Part shown: positions 45,941 through 55,520 of the stretch, one piece after another
Layout of the letters: every line of letters begins with the position of its first letter
Numbering within the stretch: the first letter of the stretch is position 1
Source of the DNA: Arsenophonus nilaparvatae
Lineage (GTDB): Bacteria > Pseudomonadota > Gammaproteobacteria > Enterobacterales > Enterobacteriaceae
Assembly: GCF_000757905.1 (NCBI RefSeq)
Contig: NZ_JRLH01000007.1
Strand: one strand, 5' to 3'
Length of the DNA stretch: 64,000 nt
Program-made: the position numbers and the translations under genes
Notes under the pieces: generated by a model
Databases searched by the model: none
The model's input: the letters and a program-made list of their open reading frames with translations, nothing else
What the model was told of the DNA's origin: nothing

Positions 45941-46565
45941 TTAATTTTTATTCTGCATCAATTGTAATATACGACCAAAGCTAACCGAACGGGTACCAAT
46001 TTTTTGCATTCCATCTTCTGGAAGATAACTAAATTTTACGTAGAGTAAATCACCACTGGATTTTTCTTTACTTTTAAACGAATTGGTAACGCGATAAAGT
46101 TCTTTAAGATCCGCAGGAATACCAGCTGCGTCCGTAAACTGTTCCGGTAGGTACAAATTTAAGCACCTGCTCAAGTGTTTTAACTAAAAAATCCTGTATC
46201 GGAAAGAGTCCATTAAAACGTTTGTGTGGTACGTACTTTGTGATGCCCATATATATTTCAGGGGTTTCCTGTAGATGGTTTTCGATACCGCGGGTTTGAT
46301 TTTTTTCCAAATATTCGAAAATCTCCACTGGTGATCCGATGAGTACTAGCGGCTTAACGCCTGCACCTTTTTCTGAAAAAAGAAACTCGTTATTGCTATT
46401 TTTAACTGCCTTTTGCAAGGTTCCTCGATCCTGAATAACGGAGAAAAATTTGCCTTCTTTAACAACCGGTGCTGGTTCACGCCACATATTTATATCATTG
46501 GCTTGTGCACCACCGGCAATCACTGTAGTAGCCAGCATCATTACAGCAGTCATTTTATCTTTCAT
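45941..46565 (-). pseudogene. Unidentified secreted protein gene, frameshifted
   Basis: The first frame starts at ATG 46565 with a signal peptide (MKDKMTAVMMLATTVIAGGAQA) and runs to KTLEQVLKFVPT before chance sequence and a stop. The continuation PEQFTDAAGIPADLKELYRVTNSF... lies in the next frame to 45941. The indel maps within about 46145-46175, where no long homopolymer exists. The restored product would be about 205 aa, exported and mixed in charge. I do not recognise a family. Position beside further remnants marks a decaying accessory island between two conserved blocks. Confidence 0.65.
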
Positions 46566-47596
46566 AAAAAACGTCCTTATTGTTTACCGCAGCCTCTGTA
46601 TAACAATACTATCACCAATACAAACAGAATATAAACAGCAATGTTGACTGTAAAATAATTAAATAGCAGGATAAAATTTTACACCAGAATGATGAATTCG
46701 TTACGGAGGCTGTGCTGTCATGATTTACTGACAAGTGGAAAAGAAATCATAAATTTTAAAAAACACCAAAAATTGCAATCATTTAGGATTTTTTTCATTA
46801 TCATCGAGAATCAATAATTTTATTTTTGTTTAATTCAATTTGAGTTCTTGTTTGATTCAATATTAACCTGATAGCACGCTAGTTTCTTGAAAATGGTGTT
46901 GGTAAAATGTTATCAACATGTCAAGTGGTCTTACAGATGCAGAGATGGAACAGTTATTTAAAAATCGATGTTGACGAAAAACCACATTAATAGTCATGTA
47001 GTTGAAAATAGCTTTCGATAAATTTTTTGGCATAACGGAAACGATTATGGATCGTTGAATCAACATTACCCATTGCCGCATTATATATTTATGTAGTTAA
47101 CCATTTACTCCCATATGAAACAAAATTACGCTTTAATATCATTGTACCTGGATGAATATTCAAGCTGGGATTATTTAATAAATTATTTTCAGTTAATGCT
47201 GGATATTCTCTTTGAATGGTTTTTAGGAGGTTGGTATTAATCTGGCTAATATCTAAATCAAAGAGGTTATCTGGGTAATGAATGGTTATAGTGAAGATGG
47301 AATGCACATGGCTTTGATATTAGCAAATTTATGCTAAATTCGGTAGAACTTCAAACTGAGCTGTTAGATTTGATTGCCTGTGTCAGTAGCAATCGATTCG
47401 GAGAGCTGATTTCAACGTTGAGTAATTGGATTTTGCCGGTTTTCATTTAGAGCTGCCATTAGCTACCGTCTCATCATGTTTTCGTCTTATCTTCTGTTTA
47501 TATATTTGTTCAGCGAGTAGGGTATAAGTAATAACAAAAAAGCACTTATATAAAATATAAAAGTGCTTTTTTAATTAGTATGTTAACCACTTATGG
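46566..47596. other. Decayed intergenic island between the secreted-protein gene and fis
   Basis: About 1 kb without an intact gene. Short frames look like remnants: minus 47089-47307 (MHSIFTITIHYPDNLFDLDISQINTN...), a minus-strand stretch near 47000-47085 reading NAAMGNVDSTIHNRFRYAKKFIESYFQLHD, and plus 47333-47452 (MLNSVELQTELLDLIACVSS...). None has a convincing ribosome-binding site or a family I recognise. A terminator for fis closes the region. Confidence 0.45.
47536..47572 (-). terminator. Terminator downstream of fis
   Basis: Perfect 12-bp stem AAAAAAGCACTT/AAGTGCTTTTTT (47536-47547, 47561-47572), with T-run on the minus strand after the stem. It lies 25 bp after the fis stop codon. 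Confidence 0.85.
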
Positions 47597-47893
47597 CTAG
47601 TTCATACCATATTTTTTCAATTTCTTACGTAGAGTTCCACGGTTGATGCTTAACATTAACGCAGCACGGGTCTGATTTCCACGGGTATATTGCATTACCA
47701 TATCTAATAATGGTTTTTCCACCTCAGCCAATACTAATTCATATAAGTCATTAACATCCTGGTTATTAAGTTGGGCAAAATAGTTTTTCAGTGCTTGTTT
47801 AACTGAATCACGTAGTGGCTTTTGAGTTATTTGATCTTGTGAATTTACAGTAGCAACGGTTAGTACGTCAGAATTTCCGCGTTGTTCGAACAT
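47597..47893 (-). CDS. fis: Nucleoid protein and transcription factor Fis
   Basis: 98 aa from ATG 47893, exactly the E. coli length; the longer frame from 47926 lies inside dusB. The sequence differs from E. coli by only a few residues, with the C-terminal helix-turn-helix YTRGNQTRAALMLSINRGTLRKKLKKYGMN. Fis bends DNA and activates rRNA and tRNA promoters. Cotranscribed after dusB, whose 3' end overlaps the fis start by 34 bp. Confidence 0.97.
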   Translation of the reverse strand: MFEQRGNSDVLTVATVNSQDQITQKPLRDSVKQALKNYFAQLNNQDVNDLYELVLAEVEKPLLDMVMQYTRGNQTRAALMLSINRGTLRKKLKKYGMN

Positions 47894-48885
47894 AGTTCTG
47901 TCAGCTCTTTTCTTTGATTTACGCAAAATTTTTCGAAATATGCCTCCAACACTTCCAGCTGTTCGCTGGCATCCTCTATGGTGTTGAATGTGCGCCGAAA
48001 CTGGTCATCAGGTGCATGTTCTCTTAAGTACCAAGAGACATGCTTGCGTGCGATGCGGATTCCTTTGCTTAGACCGTAAAAGTCATGCAGCTCCTTAACA
48101 TGCGCTTGCATTAAGCACTGCACCTCAGCAATAGGCATAGGTGGCAGTAACTCACCTGTTTCCAGGTAATGCTGGATTTCCCGAAAGATCCAGGGTCTTC
48201 CCTGAGCAGCTCTACCAATCATTAAGGCATCAGCCCCAGTGTAGTCAAGCACTGCTCTGGCTTTAAGCGGGTCAGTAATATCGCCATTAGCGATAATAGG
48301 AATAGTAACATTTTGCTTAGCTGCTCGAATGCTGTCATATTCAGCTACACCATTAAATAAGCAAGAACGAGTTCTGCCATGAATAGTTACAGCTTGAATA
48401 CCACAATTTTCGGCCAGTTGAGCTATTTTTATACAGTTCCGTTCTTCAGGTGACCAACCAGTGCGAACCTTTAATGTAACAGGAACATCAACCGCATTCA
48501 CAACAGCTAATAGAATTTTCTCAATCAGCTCTGGATAGCGCAATAATGCTGAACCTGCTAACTTACGGTTCACTTTCTTGGCAGGGCAACCCATATTGAT
48601 ATCGATGATCTGAGCACCATTTGCAACATTAATTCGTGCAGCTGCTGCCATTTCATCGGGATCACTACCTGCAATTTGCACAGAACGAATGCCTAATTCA
48701 TCACTATGGATCATTCTCAATCTGGATTTGTCTGTTTTCCAAACCTGAGGATTGGAAGAAAGCATTTCCGACACTGTCATATCAGCACCCATTGAGTAAC
48801 ACAGTGACCGAAAAGGCCTATCGGTGATACCCGCCATTGGTGCTGCAATGAGACAGTTTTTTATCTGATATTGACCAATATACAT
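47860..48885 (-). CDS. dusB: tRNA-dihydrouridine synthase B
   Basis: 341 aa from ATG 48885 (MYIGQYQIKNCLIAAPMAGITDRPF), chosen to match the E. coli N-terminus; the TTG at 48972 is upstream of the promoter. FMN-dependent reductase with NMGCPAKKVNRKLAGSALL (catalytic Cys), TIHGRTRSCLFNG and GADALMIGRAAQGRPW. The C-terminus is extended about 20 residues beyond the usual ENFA-like end (FCVNQRKELTELCSNNAEILTY) and runs over the fis start. It reduces uridines in tRNA D-loops. Confidence 0.94.
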   Translation of the reverse strand: MYIGQYQIKNCLIAAPMAGITDRPFRSLCYSMGADMTVSEMLSSNPQVWKTDKSRLRMIHSDELGIRSVQIAGSDPDEMAAAARINVANGAQIIDINMGCPAKKVNRKLAGSALLRYPELIEKILLAVVNAVDVPVTLKVRTGWSPEERNCIKIAQLAENCGIQAVTIHGRTRSCLFNGVAEYDSIRAAKQNVTIPIIANGDITDPLKARAVLDYTGADALMIGRAAQGRPWIFREIQHYLETGELLPPMPIAEVQCLMQAHVKELHDFYGLSKGIRIARKHVSWYLREHAPDDQFRRTFNTIEDASEQLEVLEAYFEKFCVNQRKELTELCSNNAEILTY

Positions 48886-48926
48886 AGGCGATAAAAGAAC
48901 ACCATCCTGTGACTGCAAGGGCGCGT

Positions 48927-48955
48927 ATATTACGCATTTTTTACGAGATATGAAA
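48927..48955 (-). promoter_or_regulatory. Candidate dusB-fis promoter with GC-rich discriminator
   Basis: On the minus strand TTTCAT (48950-48955) and TAATAT (48927-48932) are spaced by 17 bp, followed by ACGCGCCC. Such a GC discriminator is the hallmark of stringently controlled promoters and is known for E. coli dusB-fis. It lies about 40 bp upstream of the dusB start. Confidence 0.6.
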
Positions 48956-49297
48956 GGACAAACTTTGAGCAAATTGATATTTCTTTGAAAAATTTTATCT
49001 TGATTTTTTTTGATTACAAATAATATTCATAAAAATCAATATAATGAAAATTTCTGATTTGTTTTCAAATTTTGTTATTCTTTATCGTAAATTCCTTGTT
49101 AGGTTAGATTATCTCTGTTGATTGTATAAAAATCAAGCTTGATCACTATTTTTATGATGGTTATTGGAAAGATATTATTTTGTATAAACAATAAAAGTAA
49201 TTAGTTTGATAATTTTGTGATTTTTTATAGCAGCAGATTTTTAGCAAAATTTTTATTGTCGGGTTAGCGCATTAGCATGCGCTAACCTCACTTATGG
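48956..49297. other. Spacer between dusB promoter and prmA
   Basis: About 340 bp, AT-rich, no gene. The palindrome GGTTAGCGCAT/ATGCGCTAACC (49262-49272, 49277-49287; loop TAGC) sits 11 bp after the prmA stop codon. It lacks a T-run but is probably a transcript-end or stability hairpin. Confidence 0.5.
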
Positions 49298-50185
49298 CTA
49301 ATCCGCTTTTTTTATTCCGGTTATTCGGCACCATCCTTCTTTTTCTATTATCGGCTCAATATTAAATTGTTGTTGGTAAGCGGTTATAACTGCTTCCGCC
49401 TGACTGGCTAATATTCCAGACAGTCCAAGTAAGCCATTTGGATTAGTTAATCCACCGATTGCACCAGCTAATTCGCGTAAGGGGCCAGCTAAGATATTAG
49501 CAATAACAATATCCGCTTTTAGATCTTCAGGCTGATCTTTCGCCAAATATAGAACTAATTTATCGGCGACTCTATTTTGTTCGGCGTTGTTATGGCTAGC
49601 TTGGATGGCTTGAGGATCGATATCAATACCAATCGCTTTTTTGGCGCCTAGTTTAAGCGCGGCAATGGCCAATATGCCTGAGCCACAACCAAAATCGATA
49701 ACTGTCTTATCTTTCAAATTTAAGCTATCTAACCACTCTAAACAGAGTGATGTAGTAGGATGGGTACCGGTACCAAACGCTAAACCAGGATCCAAAATGA
49801 CATTAACCGCATTGGGATCAGGCGTATCACGCCAGCTAGGGCAAATCCATAGTTTATGTCCAAAACGCATAGGATGGAAATTATCCATCCATTCACGTTC
49901 CCAATCTTTGTCTTCTATTTGTTCAATTTTATGAACAAAATTTTTACCCAATAAGGAGTAATTTTCAAGTTGGCTAATAACCTGCTCCATATCGCTTTCA
50001 GCATCAAATAGACCAATAACATCCGTATCTCCCCAAAGGCGAGTTTCACCCGGTAAGGGTTCAAAAACAGGGTTGTCGTAGCTATCCTGAAAGGTGACAG
50101 AAACCGCTCCGGTTTCCGTTAATATATCACTTAAGGCTTCTGCTTGCTCGGCTGTCGAATTCAGACGTATTTGTATCCAAGGCAT
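49298..50185 (-). CDS. prmA: Ribosomal protein L11 methyltransferase
   Basis: 295 aa (E. coli 293). The N-terminal L11-binding domain begins MPWIQIRLNSTAEQAEALSDIL. The SAM motif is VIDFGCGSGILAIAALKLGAKKAIGIDIDPQAI and the catalytic region DIVIANILAGPL. It trimethylates L11. Fits the conserved prmA-dusB-fis order. Confidence 0.96.
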   Translation of the reverse strand: MPWIQIRLNSTAEQAEALSDILTETGAVSVTFQDSYDNPVFEPLPGETRLWGDTDVIGLFDAESDMEQVISQLENYSLLGKNFVHKIEQIEDKDWEREWMDNFHPMRFGHKLWICPSWRDTPDPNAVNVILDPGLAFGTGTHPTTSLCLEWLDSLNLKDKTVIDFGCGSGILAIAALKLGAKKAIGIDIDPQAIQASHNNAEQNRVADKLVLYLAKDQPEDLKADIVIANILAGPLRELAGAIGGLTNPNGLLGLSGILASQAEAVITAYQQQFNIEPIIEKEGWCRITGIKKAD

Positions 50186-50211
50186 AAATATTCTCTTGAA
50201 ATCGTAGGTTA

Positions 50212-51660
50212 TTAGCTCGTTTTTATCGATGTAGATAATGATTTTTTCTCACCAACAACATTACCGATTAAAAAAGCAATCAAACTCAATAATAGAGCGG
50301 GTACGATGGGGTGAAAATTTAAAAATTTAACATCAAAGACGGTCAATAATGTGTAAGAAAGGGCTCCGAGGATCATTGAACTTAATGCACCAAAACGGTT
50401 TGCTCTTTGCCAATATAGTCCGAGTATTAATGGCCAAAGAAAAACCGCTTGTAATCCACCAAAAGCCAGTAAATTTAACCAAATAATCATTTGTGGTGGA
50501 TGCCAGGCGGCTAATAGTAATAAAGCACCCAGAATGAGGGTAGAAGCACTTGAGATCCAGGTTAATTTTTTCTCTTTTTTTATCTCCTCTGGTGCAATAT
50601 TTAAATATAGATCTTTTATAATAGTTGCTGAAGATTGGAGTAATTGTGAATTAATTGTTGACATAATGGCAGCCATTGGGGCGGCTAAGAAAATTCCTGC
50701 GGCGAATGGAGGTAAAACCGTGATCATTAATGTTGGGATGACCTGATCTGGGATCGTTAAATCCGGTAAAATAGCTCGACCTAATGCACCTGCTAAATGC
50801 ATTCCCAACATTAAAATAGCCATCACAATGGTACCGATGATGATCCCTCGGTGCATCGCTTGGCTATTTTTATAAGAAATGCAGCGGACAGCAGTGTGTG
50901 GTAAGCCAATAACGCCAAAACAAACTAATATCCAGAAGGAAAACATAAATGGTATACTAAAGATGTTATCGGCACCTTGTGGTGTGATTAGTTTTGGATC
51001 AATCGTTTTTAGTGTCTCTGTTGCCGCCGCCAGACCACCTGCCTTGTGAATAGTCGCAACCAGCAGAATAATGGTTCCTACTAACATAACAAAGCCTTGT
51101 AAGGTGTCATTAAGGACACTAGCTCTAAAACCACCAAACGCAGTATAAAGCGCAATAGTGATGCCAAATATTAATAATCCTATTTCATAGGGGATATTTG
51201 CCGCAGTTTCAAGTAGACGAGCTCCGCCGATAAATTGAACTGTCATAGCACCAAAGAAAGCGATGAGTAAACTAATGCTAGCAATCCATACCAGTAAACG
51301 ACTTTGAAAACGAGCATACAGCATGTCATTAAGTGTCACCGCATTATAGCGACGAGCCAAAATGGCAAACTTTTTACCTAGTACACCAAGCGACAACCAA
51401 ATAGTCGGAACTTGAATTAAGGCAAGTAGCACCCAGCCAAGGCCATATTTATAGGCTGCTCCAGGACCACCTATGAAAGAGCTAGCACTGATGTAGGTAG
51501 CAGTGATGGTCATTGCTAAAACAACCCCACCCATAGAGCGATTACCTAGAAAATATTCATGCAAAAATTCGCCTTTTTGACGTCGATGATAAGCATAAAT
51601 AGACAGTAAACAAACCAATAATAAATAACCAATAAGTGGTAATAGAATTTCAATTTGCAT
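50212..51660 (-). CDS. panF: Sodium/pantothenate symporter
   Basis: 482 aa (E. coli 483), sodium:solute symporter family, about 13 hydrophobic helices. Characteristic stretches are GEFLHEYFLGNRSMGGVVLAMTITATYISASSFIGGPGAAYKYGLGWVLL (residues 31-80) and RASVLNDTLQGFVMLVGT, and FWILVCFGVIGLPHTAVRCISYK. It imports pantothenate with Na+. Its start overlaps the yhdT stop by 11 bp. Confidence 0.96.
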   Translation of the reverse strand: MQIEILLPLIGYLLLVCLLSIYAYHRRQKGEFLHEYFLGNRSMGGVVLAMTITATYISASSFIGGPGAAYKYGLGWVLLALIQVPTIWLSLGVLGKKFAILARRYNAVTLNDMLYARFQSRLLVWIASISLLIAFFGAMTVQFIGGARLLETAANIPYEIGLLIFGITIALYTAFGGFRASVLNDTLQGFVMLVGTIILLVATIHKAGGLAAATETLKTIDPKLITPQGADNIFSIPFMFSFWILVCFGVIGLPHTAVRCISYKNSQAMHRGIIIGTIVMAILMLGMHLAGALGRAILPDLTIPDQVIPTLMITVLPPFAAGIFLAAPMAAIMSTINSQLLQSSATIIKDLYLNIAPEEIKKEKKLTWISSASTLILGALLLLAAWHPPQMIIWLNLLAFGGLQAVFLWPLILGLYWQRANRFGALSSMILGALSYTLLTVFDVKFLNFHPIVPALLLSLIAFLIGNVVGEKKSLSTSIKTS

Positions 51661-51892
51661 CTTTATCTTCCAATGACATTTGTTTAAAAATGAATTTAAC
51701 CATTAAGACACAAAGTAAAATAAAAATCAGAGGTAAATATAAACATGAAAGTTCAAACCATAATGGCATCCCTGTTATTCCTATTTCCTCACCGGGGAGG
51801 TAGGCAGTCATAATCCAACTACATAAATAAGCAACAGTAAGAAAAACTGACCAACGAGCTTCTTTGTTGGATTGAAGAAAACGTTTGTCCAT
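51650..51892 (-). CDS. yhdT: YhdT (DUF997) membrane protein
   Basis: 80 aa with two hydrophobic helices; N-terminus MDKRFLQSNKEARWSVFLTVAYLCSWIMTAYLPG and middle GITGMPLWFELSCLYLPLIFI. This small protein precedes panF in the enterobacteria and overlaps it, as here, which suggests a helper role for PanF. Function is unproved. AGGAGAACCA precedes the ATG. Confidence 0.93.
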   Translation of the reverse strand: MDKRFLQSNKEARWSVFLTVAYLCSWIMTAYLPGEEIGITGMPLWFELSCLYLPLIFILLCVLMVKFIFKQMSLEDKDAN

Positions 51893-52018
51893 TGGTTCTC
51901 CTGGTAGTAAAAATTTAATCTGAGGGTTTGTATATTAGTTAAAGATTATCTTCAGAAAAAGTATCAAAAATTAGGGTACATTCCGTACCCTATTGTGATG
52001 AAAGGTGAATAGAAAAGT

Positions 52019-53365
52019 TTATTCCTGTGAAGCGAGTTTTTTTTCCAGGTAATGGATATTGGTACCACCTTTGAAAAAATTGCTGTCATCCATAATTTTT
52101 TGTTGTAATTCTATGTTAGTTTTAATGCCATCAATAATTAATTCAGATAAGGCATTTTTCATCCGAAGGATAGCAATTTCCCGGGTTTCACCATATGTGA
52201 TCAGCTTACCAATCATAGAGTCATAGTAGGGTGGAACGGTGTAACCTGCATAAATGTGTGATTCCCAACGTATACCAAAACCACCAGGAATATGGAGGCG
52301 AGTAATTTTACCCGGACTTGGCAAGAAGGTATTTGCATCTTCTGCATTAATTCGGCACTCTATTGCATGCCCATGAATTTTAACATCTTTTTGTTTGATA
52401 GATAGGGGCAAGCCAGAAGCGATCCTTAACTGTTCTTTAATCAGATCAACCCCAGTGATCATTTCCGTCACAGGATGCTCAACTTGAATACGCGTATTCA
52501 TTTCAATAAAGTAGAATTCGCTATTTTCATAAAGGAATTCAAAAGTACCGGCACCGCGATAATCGATATCAAGACAAGCTTTTGCACAGCGCTCGCCAAT
52601 GCTTTTACGCATATCAACTTTTATACCTGGTGCAGGCGCTTCTTCAACCACTTTTTGATGGCGACGTTGCATTGAGCAATCACGTTCGGCTAAATAAATC
52701 GCATTGCCTTGACCGTCAGCAAGTACTTGAATCTCAATATGGCGTGGATTTTCTAGGAACTTCTCCATATAAACCATACTATTATTAAAGGCAGCTTTGG
52801 CTTCGGCGCGAGTTAGGGTAATGGCTTGTTCTAGCTCACTTTCGTTACGAACAACGCGCATACCGCGGCCACCACCGCCACCAGATGCTTTAATAATAAC
52901 TGGGTAGCCAATTCGATTAGCAATTGTTTTATTGGTTTTTATCTCATTTCCTAAAGGCCCATCTGAGCCAGGAACACAAGGAACACCGGCTTTTTTCATC
53001 GCCTCAATGGCAGAAACTTTATCACCCATGAGTCGAATAGTTTCTGGTTTGGGACCAATGAATATAAAACCAGAACGTTCCACTTTTTCGGCAAAGTCGG
53101 CATTTTCAGATAGAAAACCATAACCAGGGTGAATGGCTTCTGCAGCAGTAATTTCTGCTGCCGAGATGATTGCTGGAATATTAAGATAACTTTCAGCTGA
53201 AGCGGCAGGCCCGATACAGACAGTTTCATCAGCAAGTAATACATGTTTTAAGTCACGATCGGCGGCAGAATGCACGGCGACGGTTTTTATTTTTAGTTCT
53301 TTACAGGCACGTAAAATGCGTAAAGCAATTTCGCCACGGTTGGCGATAACAATTTTTTTAAGCAT
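52019..53365 (-). CDS. accC: Biotin carboxylase subunit of acetyl-CoA carboxylase
   Basis: 448 aa (E. coli 449). ATP-grasp motifs are KASGGGGGRGMRVV, the bicarbonate/biotin-site MEKFLENPRHIEIQVLAD, and FEFLYENSEFYFIEMNTRIQVEHPVTE. It carboxylates the biotin on AccB with ATP and bicarbonate, the first step of fatty acid synthesis. It lies 11 bp after accB. Full length, no disruption. Confidence 0.97.
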   Translation of the reverse strand: MLKKIVIANRGEIALRILRACKELKIKTVAVHSAADRDLKHVLLADETVCIGPAASAESYLNIPAIISAAEITAAEAIHPGYGFLSENADFAEKVERSGFIFIGPKPETIRLMGDKVSAIEAMKKAGVPCVPGSDGPLGNEIKTNKTIANRIGYPVIIKASGGGGGRGMRVVRNESELEQAITLTRAEAKAAFNNSMVYMEKFLENPRHIEIQVLADGQGNAIYLAERDCSMQRRHQKVVEEAPAPGIKVDMRKSIGERCAKACLDIDYRGAGTFEFLYENSEFYFIEMNTRIQVEHPVTEMITGVDLIKEQLRIASGLPLSIKQKDVKIHGHAIECRINAEDANTFLPSPGKITRLHIPGGFGIRWESHIYAGYTVPPYYDSMIGKLITYGETREIAILRMKNALSELIIDGIKTNIELQQKIMDDSNFFKGGTNIHYLEKKLASQE

Positions 53366-53376
53366 AGGATGCCTCG

Positions 53377-53847
53377 TTATTCGATGATAACCAATGGCTC
53401 GTCAAATTCAACCGCTTCTCCATTTTCCAGCAGAATTGCTTTAACTACACCTGCTTTGTCTGCTTCGATCTGATTCATCATTTTCATCGCTTCGACAATA
53501 CATAGAGGATCCCCTAGCTTAACCGTTTGGCCGACTTCAACAAATGGTTTTGCTTCTGGACTTGGCGCTCGGTAGAAGGTACCTACCATTGGCGAGCGAA
53601 CAGTATAACCACTGATCTCTACTTTTTTCTCATTTGTTGTTTCAGGTAAAATTTGAGAAGGTGCAATGGCGTTTGCTAAAGCCGGTTGATGCGTGGTTGG
53701 TGCTGCCATATACTGTTGTAAATTCGGTAAATTCTGCACGATTGTACGGCTAATACGCACTGATTCTTCACCTTCCGAAATTTCTAGTTCAGAAATGCCA
53801 GATTCTTCAACAAGCTCAATCAATTTTTTAATTTTACGAATATCCAT
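53377..53847 (-). CDS. accB: Biotin carboxyl carrier protein
   Basis: 156 aa, the E. coli length. The C-terminal biotinyl domain carries EAMKMMNQIEAD with the biotin-accepting lysine at K122. The linker (residues 45-78) is rich in Ala, Pro and Thr. N-terminus MDIRKIKKLIELVEESGISELEI is standard. Placed between aroQ and accC. Confidence 0.97.
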   Translation of the reverse strand: MDIRKIKKLIELVEESGISELEISEGEESVRISRTIVQNLPNLQQYMAAPTTHQPALANAIAPSQILPETTNEKKVEISGYTVRSPMVGTFYRAPSPEAKPFVEVGQTVKLGDPLCIVEAMKMMNQIEADKAGVVKAILLENGEAVEFDEPLVIIE

Positions 53848-53864
53848 AAATTAATTCCGTATTT

Positions 53865-54362
53865 TTATTCTTTACATTTATTAGGTTGGGATTCATCAAT
53901 GGTTGCTAATTCTTCAATATTTAATAAGAATTTAACCGCAGCTTCTAATGCAAAAATATAACCATCAGCACGGAAACCACAGATGACGCCGTTTGCAATA
54001 TCGGAGAGATAGGAGTGATGCCTGAATGGCTCACGTGCATAAATATTAGTAAGGTGGATCTCATAAAAAGGAATAGCAACGCTTAATATTGCATCGCGTA
54101 AAGCCACACTAGTATGCGTTAATGCTGCCGGATTAATCAATATAAAGTCGATTTTTCCTTGAGCTTGATGGATTTCATTAATAAGCTCATGTTCCGCATT
54201 AGATTGAAAATGACTTAATTTAACTCCTAATTGTTTTGCTTTTTGGCTCGTTTGGTTAACAATATCCTGAAGTGTAAGAGCACCATAGAATAGTGGTTCT
54301 CTCGTCCCCAGCATATTTAAATTTGGGCCATTTAGCAGCAAAATGTGGAAATCTTTTGCCAT
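53865..54362 (-). CDS. aroQ: Type II 3-dehydroquinate dehydratase
   Basis: 165 aa from ATG 54362 (MAKDFHILLLNGPNLNMLGTREP); the frame from 54404 adds 14 residues not typical of the family. Motifs are LLNGPNLNMLG, the catalytic Tyr in REPLFYG, NPAALTHTSVALRDA and EIHLTNIYAREPFRHHSYLSD with the catalytic His. It dehydrates 3-dehydroquinate in the shikimate pathway. aroQ upstream of accBC is found in Yersinia and Proteus relatives, while E. coli uses AroD. Confidence 0.95.
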   Translation of the reverse strand: MAKDFHILLLNGPNLNMLGTREPLFYGALTLQDIVNQTSQKAKQLGVKLSHFQSNAEHELINEIHQAQGKIDFILINPAALTHTSVALRDAILSVAIPFYEIHLTNIYAREPFRHHSYLSDIANGVICGFRADGYIFALEAAVKFLLNIEELATIDESQPNKCKE

Positions 54363-54540
54363 TTTGCGGGTATCTCCGACTGATAATTGATAATTAGACA
54401 ACATAACTTGATGCTAATAGTTTGTCATCTTTTTCTCATAATGAAAACGTTTATTTTGACGACAAAGAGCGATATTATAAACATTTCATAGCAATTAGCA
54501 GCAAAATTTTCGTCTAATCAGTAAGGTTGGCTCGAAAAAT

Positions 54541-55520
54541 TTAACGTATTTTTACCAGTGTCCGGCCAGTGATTTGGTTATTGATTAATTTATCGGCATA
54601 ATCAATCACTTTTTCTAACGGGATCTCTGTGGTTGTTAATTGATAAAAACTATCGGGTAATAAATTGGCTAACCGTTGCCATATCTGTGGGCGTTTGATC
54701 GTTGGAACCATCACCGAGTCTATCCCTTGTAGTCGTACATTACGCAGAATAAAAGGCATCACTGTTGTCGATAACATAATATCAGCGGCCAGACCACATG
54801 CTGCTATTGTACCTGAATAGCACATTTGTGAAATAACGGTTGCTAATATATTGCCGCCAACGGTATCAATAGCTCCTGCCCAACGTTGCTTTTCTAAAGG
54901 GTGAGGTATGGTAGTAAACTCTTTACGTAGCAGCACTTGTTTAGCGCCAAGTGCTTTTAAGTAATCGATATTACTCTCCCGACCAGTTACTGCTGTGACG
55001 GAATAACCAAGTTTATCCAGCAGTTGAATTGCGGTACTACCTACACCACCACTGGCTCCTGTCACAACAATGTTGCCTTTATCAATGGTTACGCCGTTTT
55101 CTTCCAACGCCATTATACAGAGCATAGCGGTAAAACCAGCGGTGCCGATTATCATCGCTTGTCGCATAGTCATTTTGTCAGGAATAGCTGTTAACCATTT
55201 GGCTGGTACTCGCGCTTGTTCTGCTAATCCCCCCCCCAATGGTTTTCACCAACACCCCAACCGGTCAGTAAAACTTGTTGGCCGACTTGAAATTTTGCAT
55301 CTGTTGAAGACTTAATGATACCAGCAAAATCGATGCCTGGTACCATCGGGAATTGGCGGATAATTTTTCCTTTACCAGTAATAGCTAAAGCATCTTTGTA
55401 GTTTAGTGTAGACCAATAAATATCTACGGTAACGTCATCAGAGGGTAAAAGTGTGTCATCGATCGATTTTATACTGGCTTTTAATGCTTGATTTTCTTGT
55501 TCTAATAGCAAGGCTTTCAT
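54541..55520 (-). pseudogene. acuI: Acrylyl-CoA reductase AcuI (YhdH), frameshifted at a G9 tract
   Basis: The N-terminal part MKALLLEQENQALKASIKSIDD...LLTGWGVGENHWGG ends within a run of nine G on the coding strand (55229-55237). The rest, GGLAEQARVPAKWLTAIPDKMTMRQAMIIGTAG to the C-terminus, lies in another frame to 54541. E. coli has HWGGLAEQ here, so the correct frame would need seven or ten G. Both halves are otherwise intact (about 325 aa), including the Rossmann motif VTGASGGVGSTAIQLL. The enzyme reduces acryloyl-CoA with NADPH. The tract could switch the gene on and off or reflect a miscount. Confidence 0.88.
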
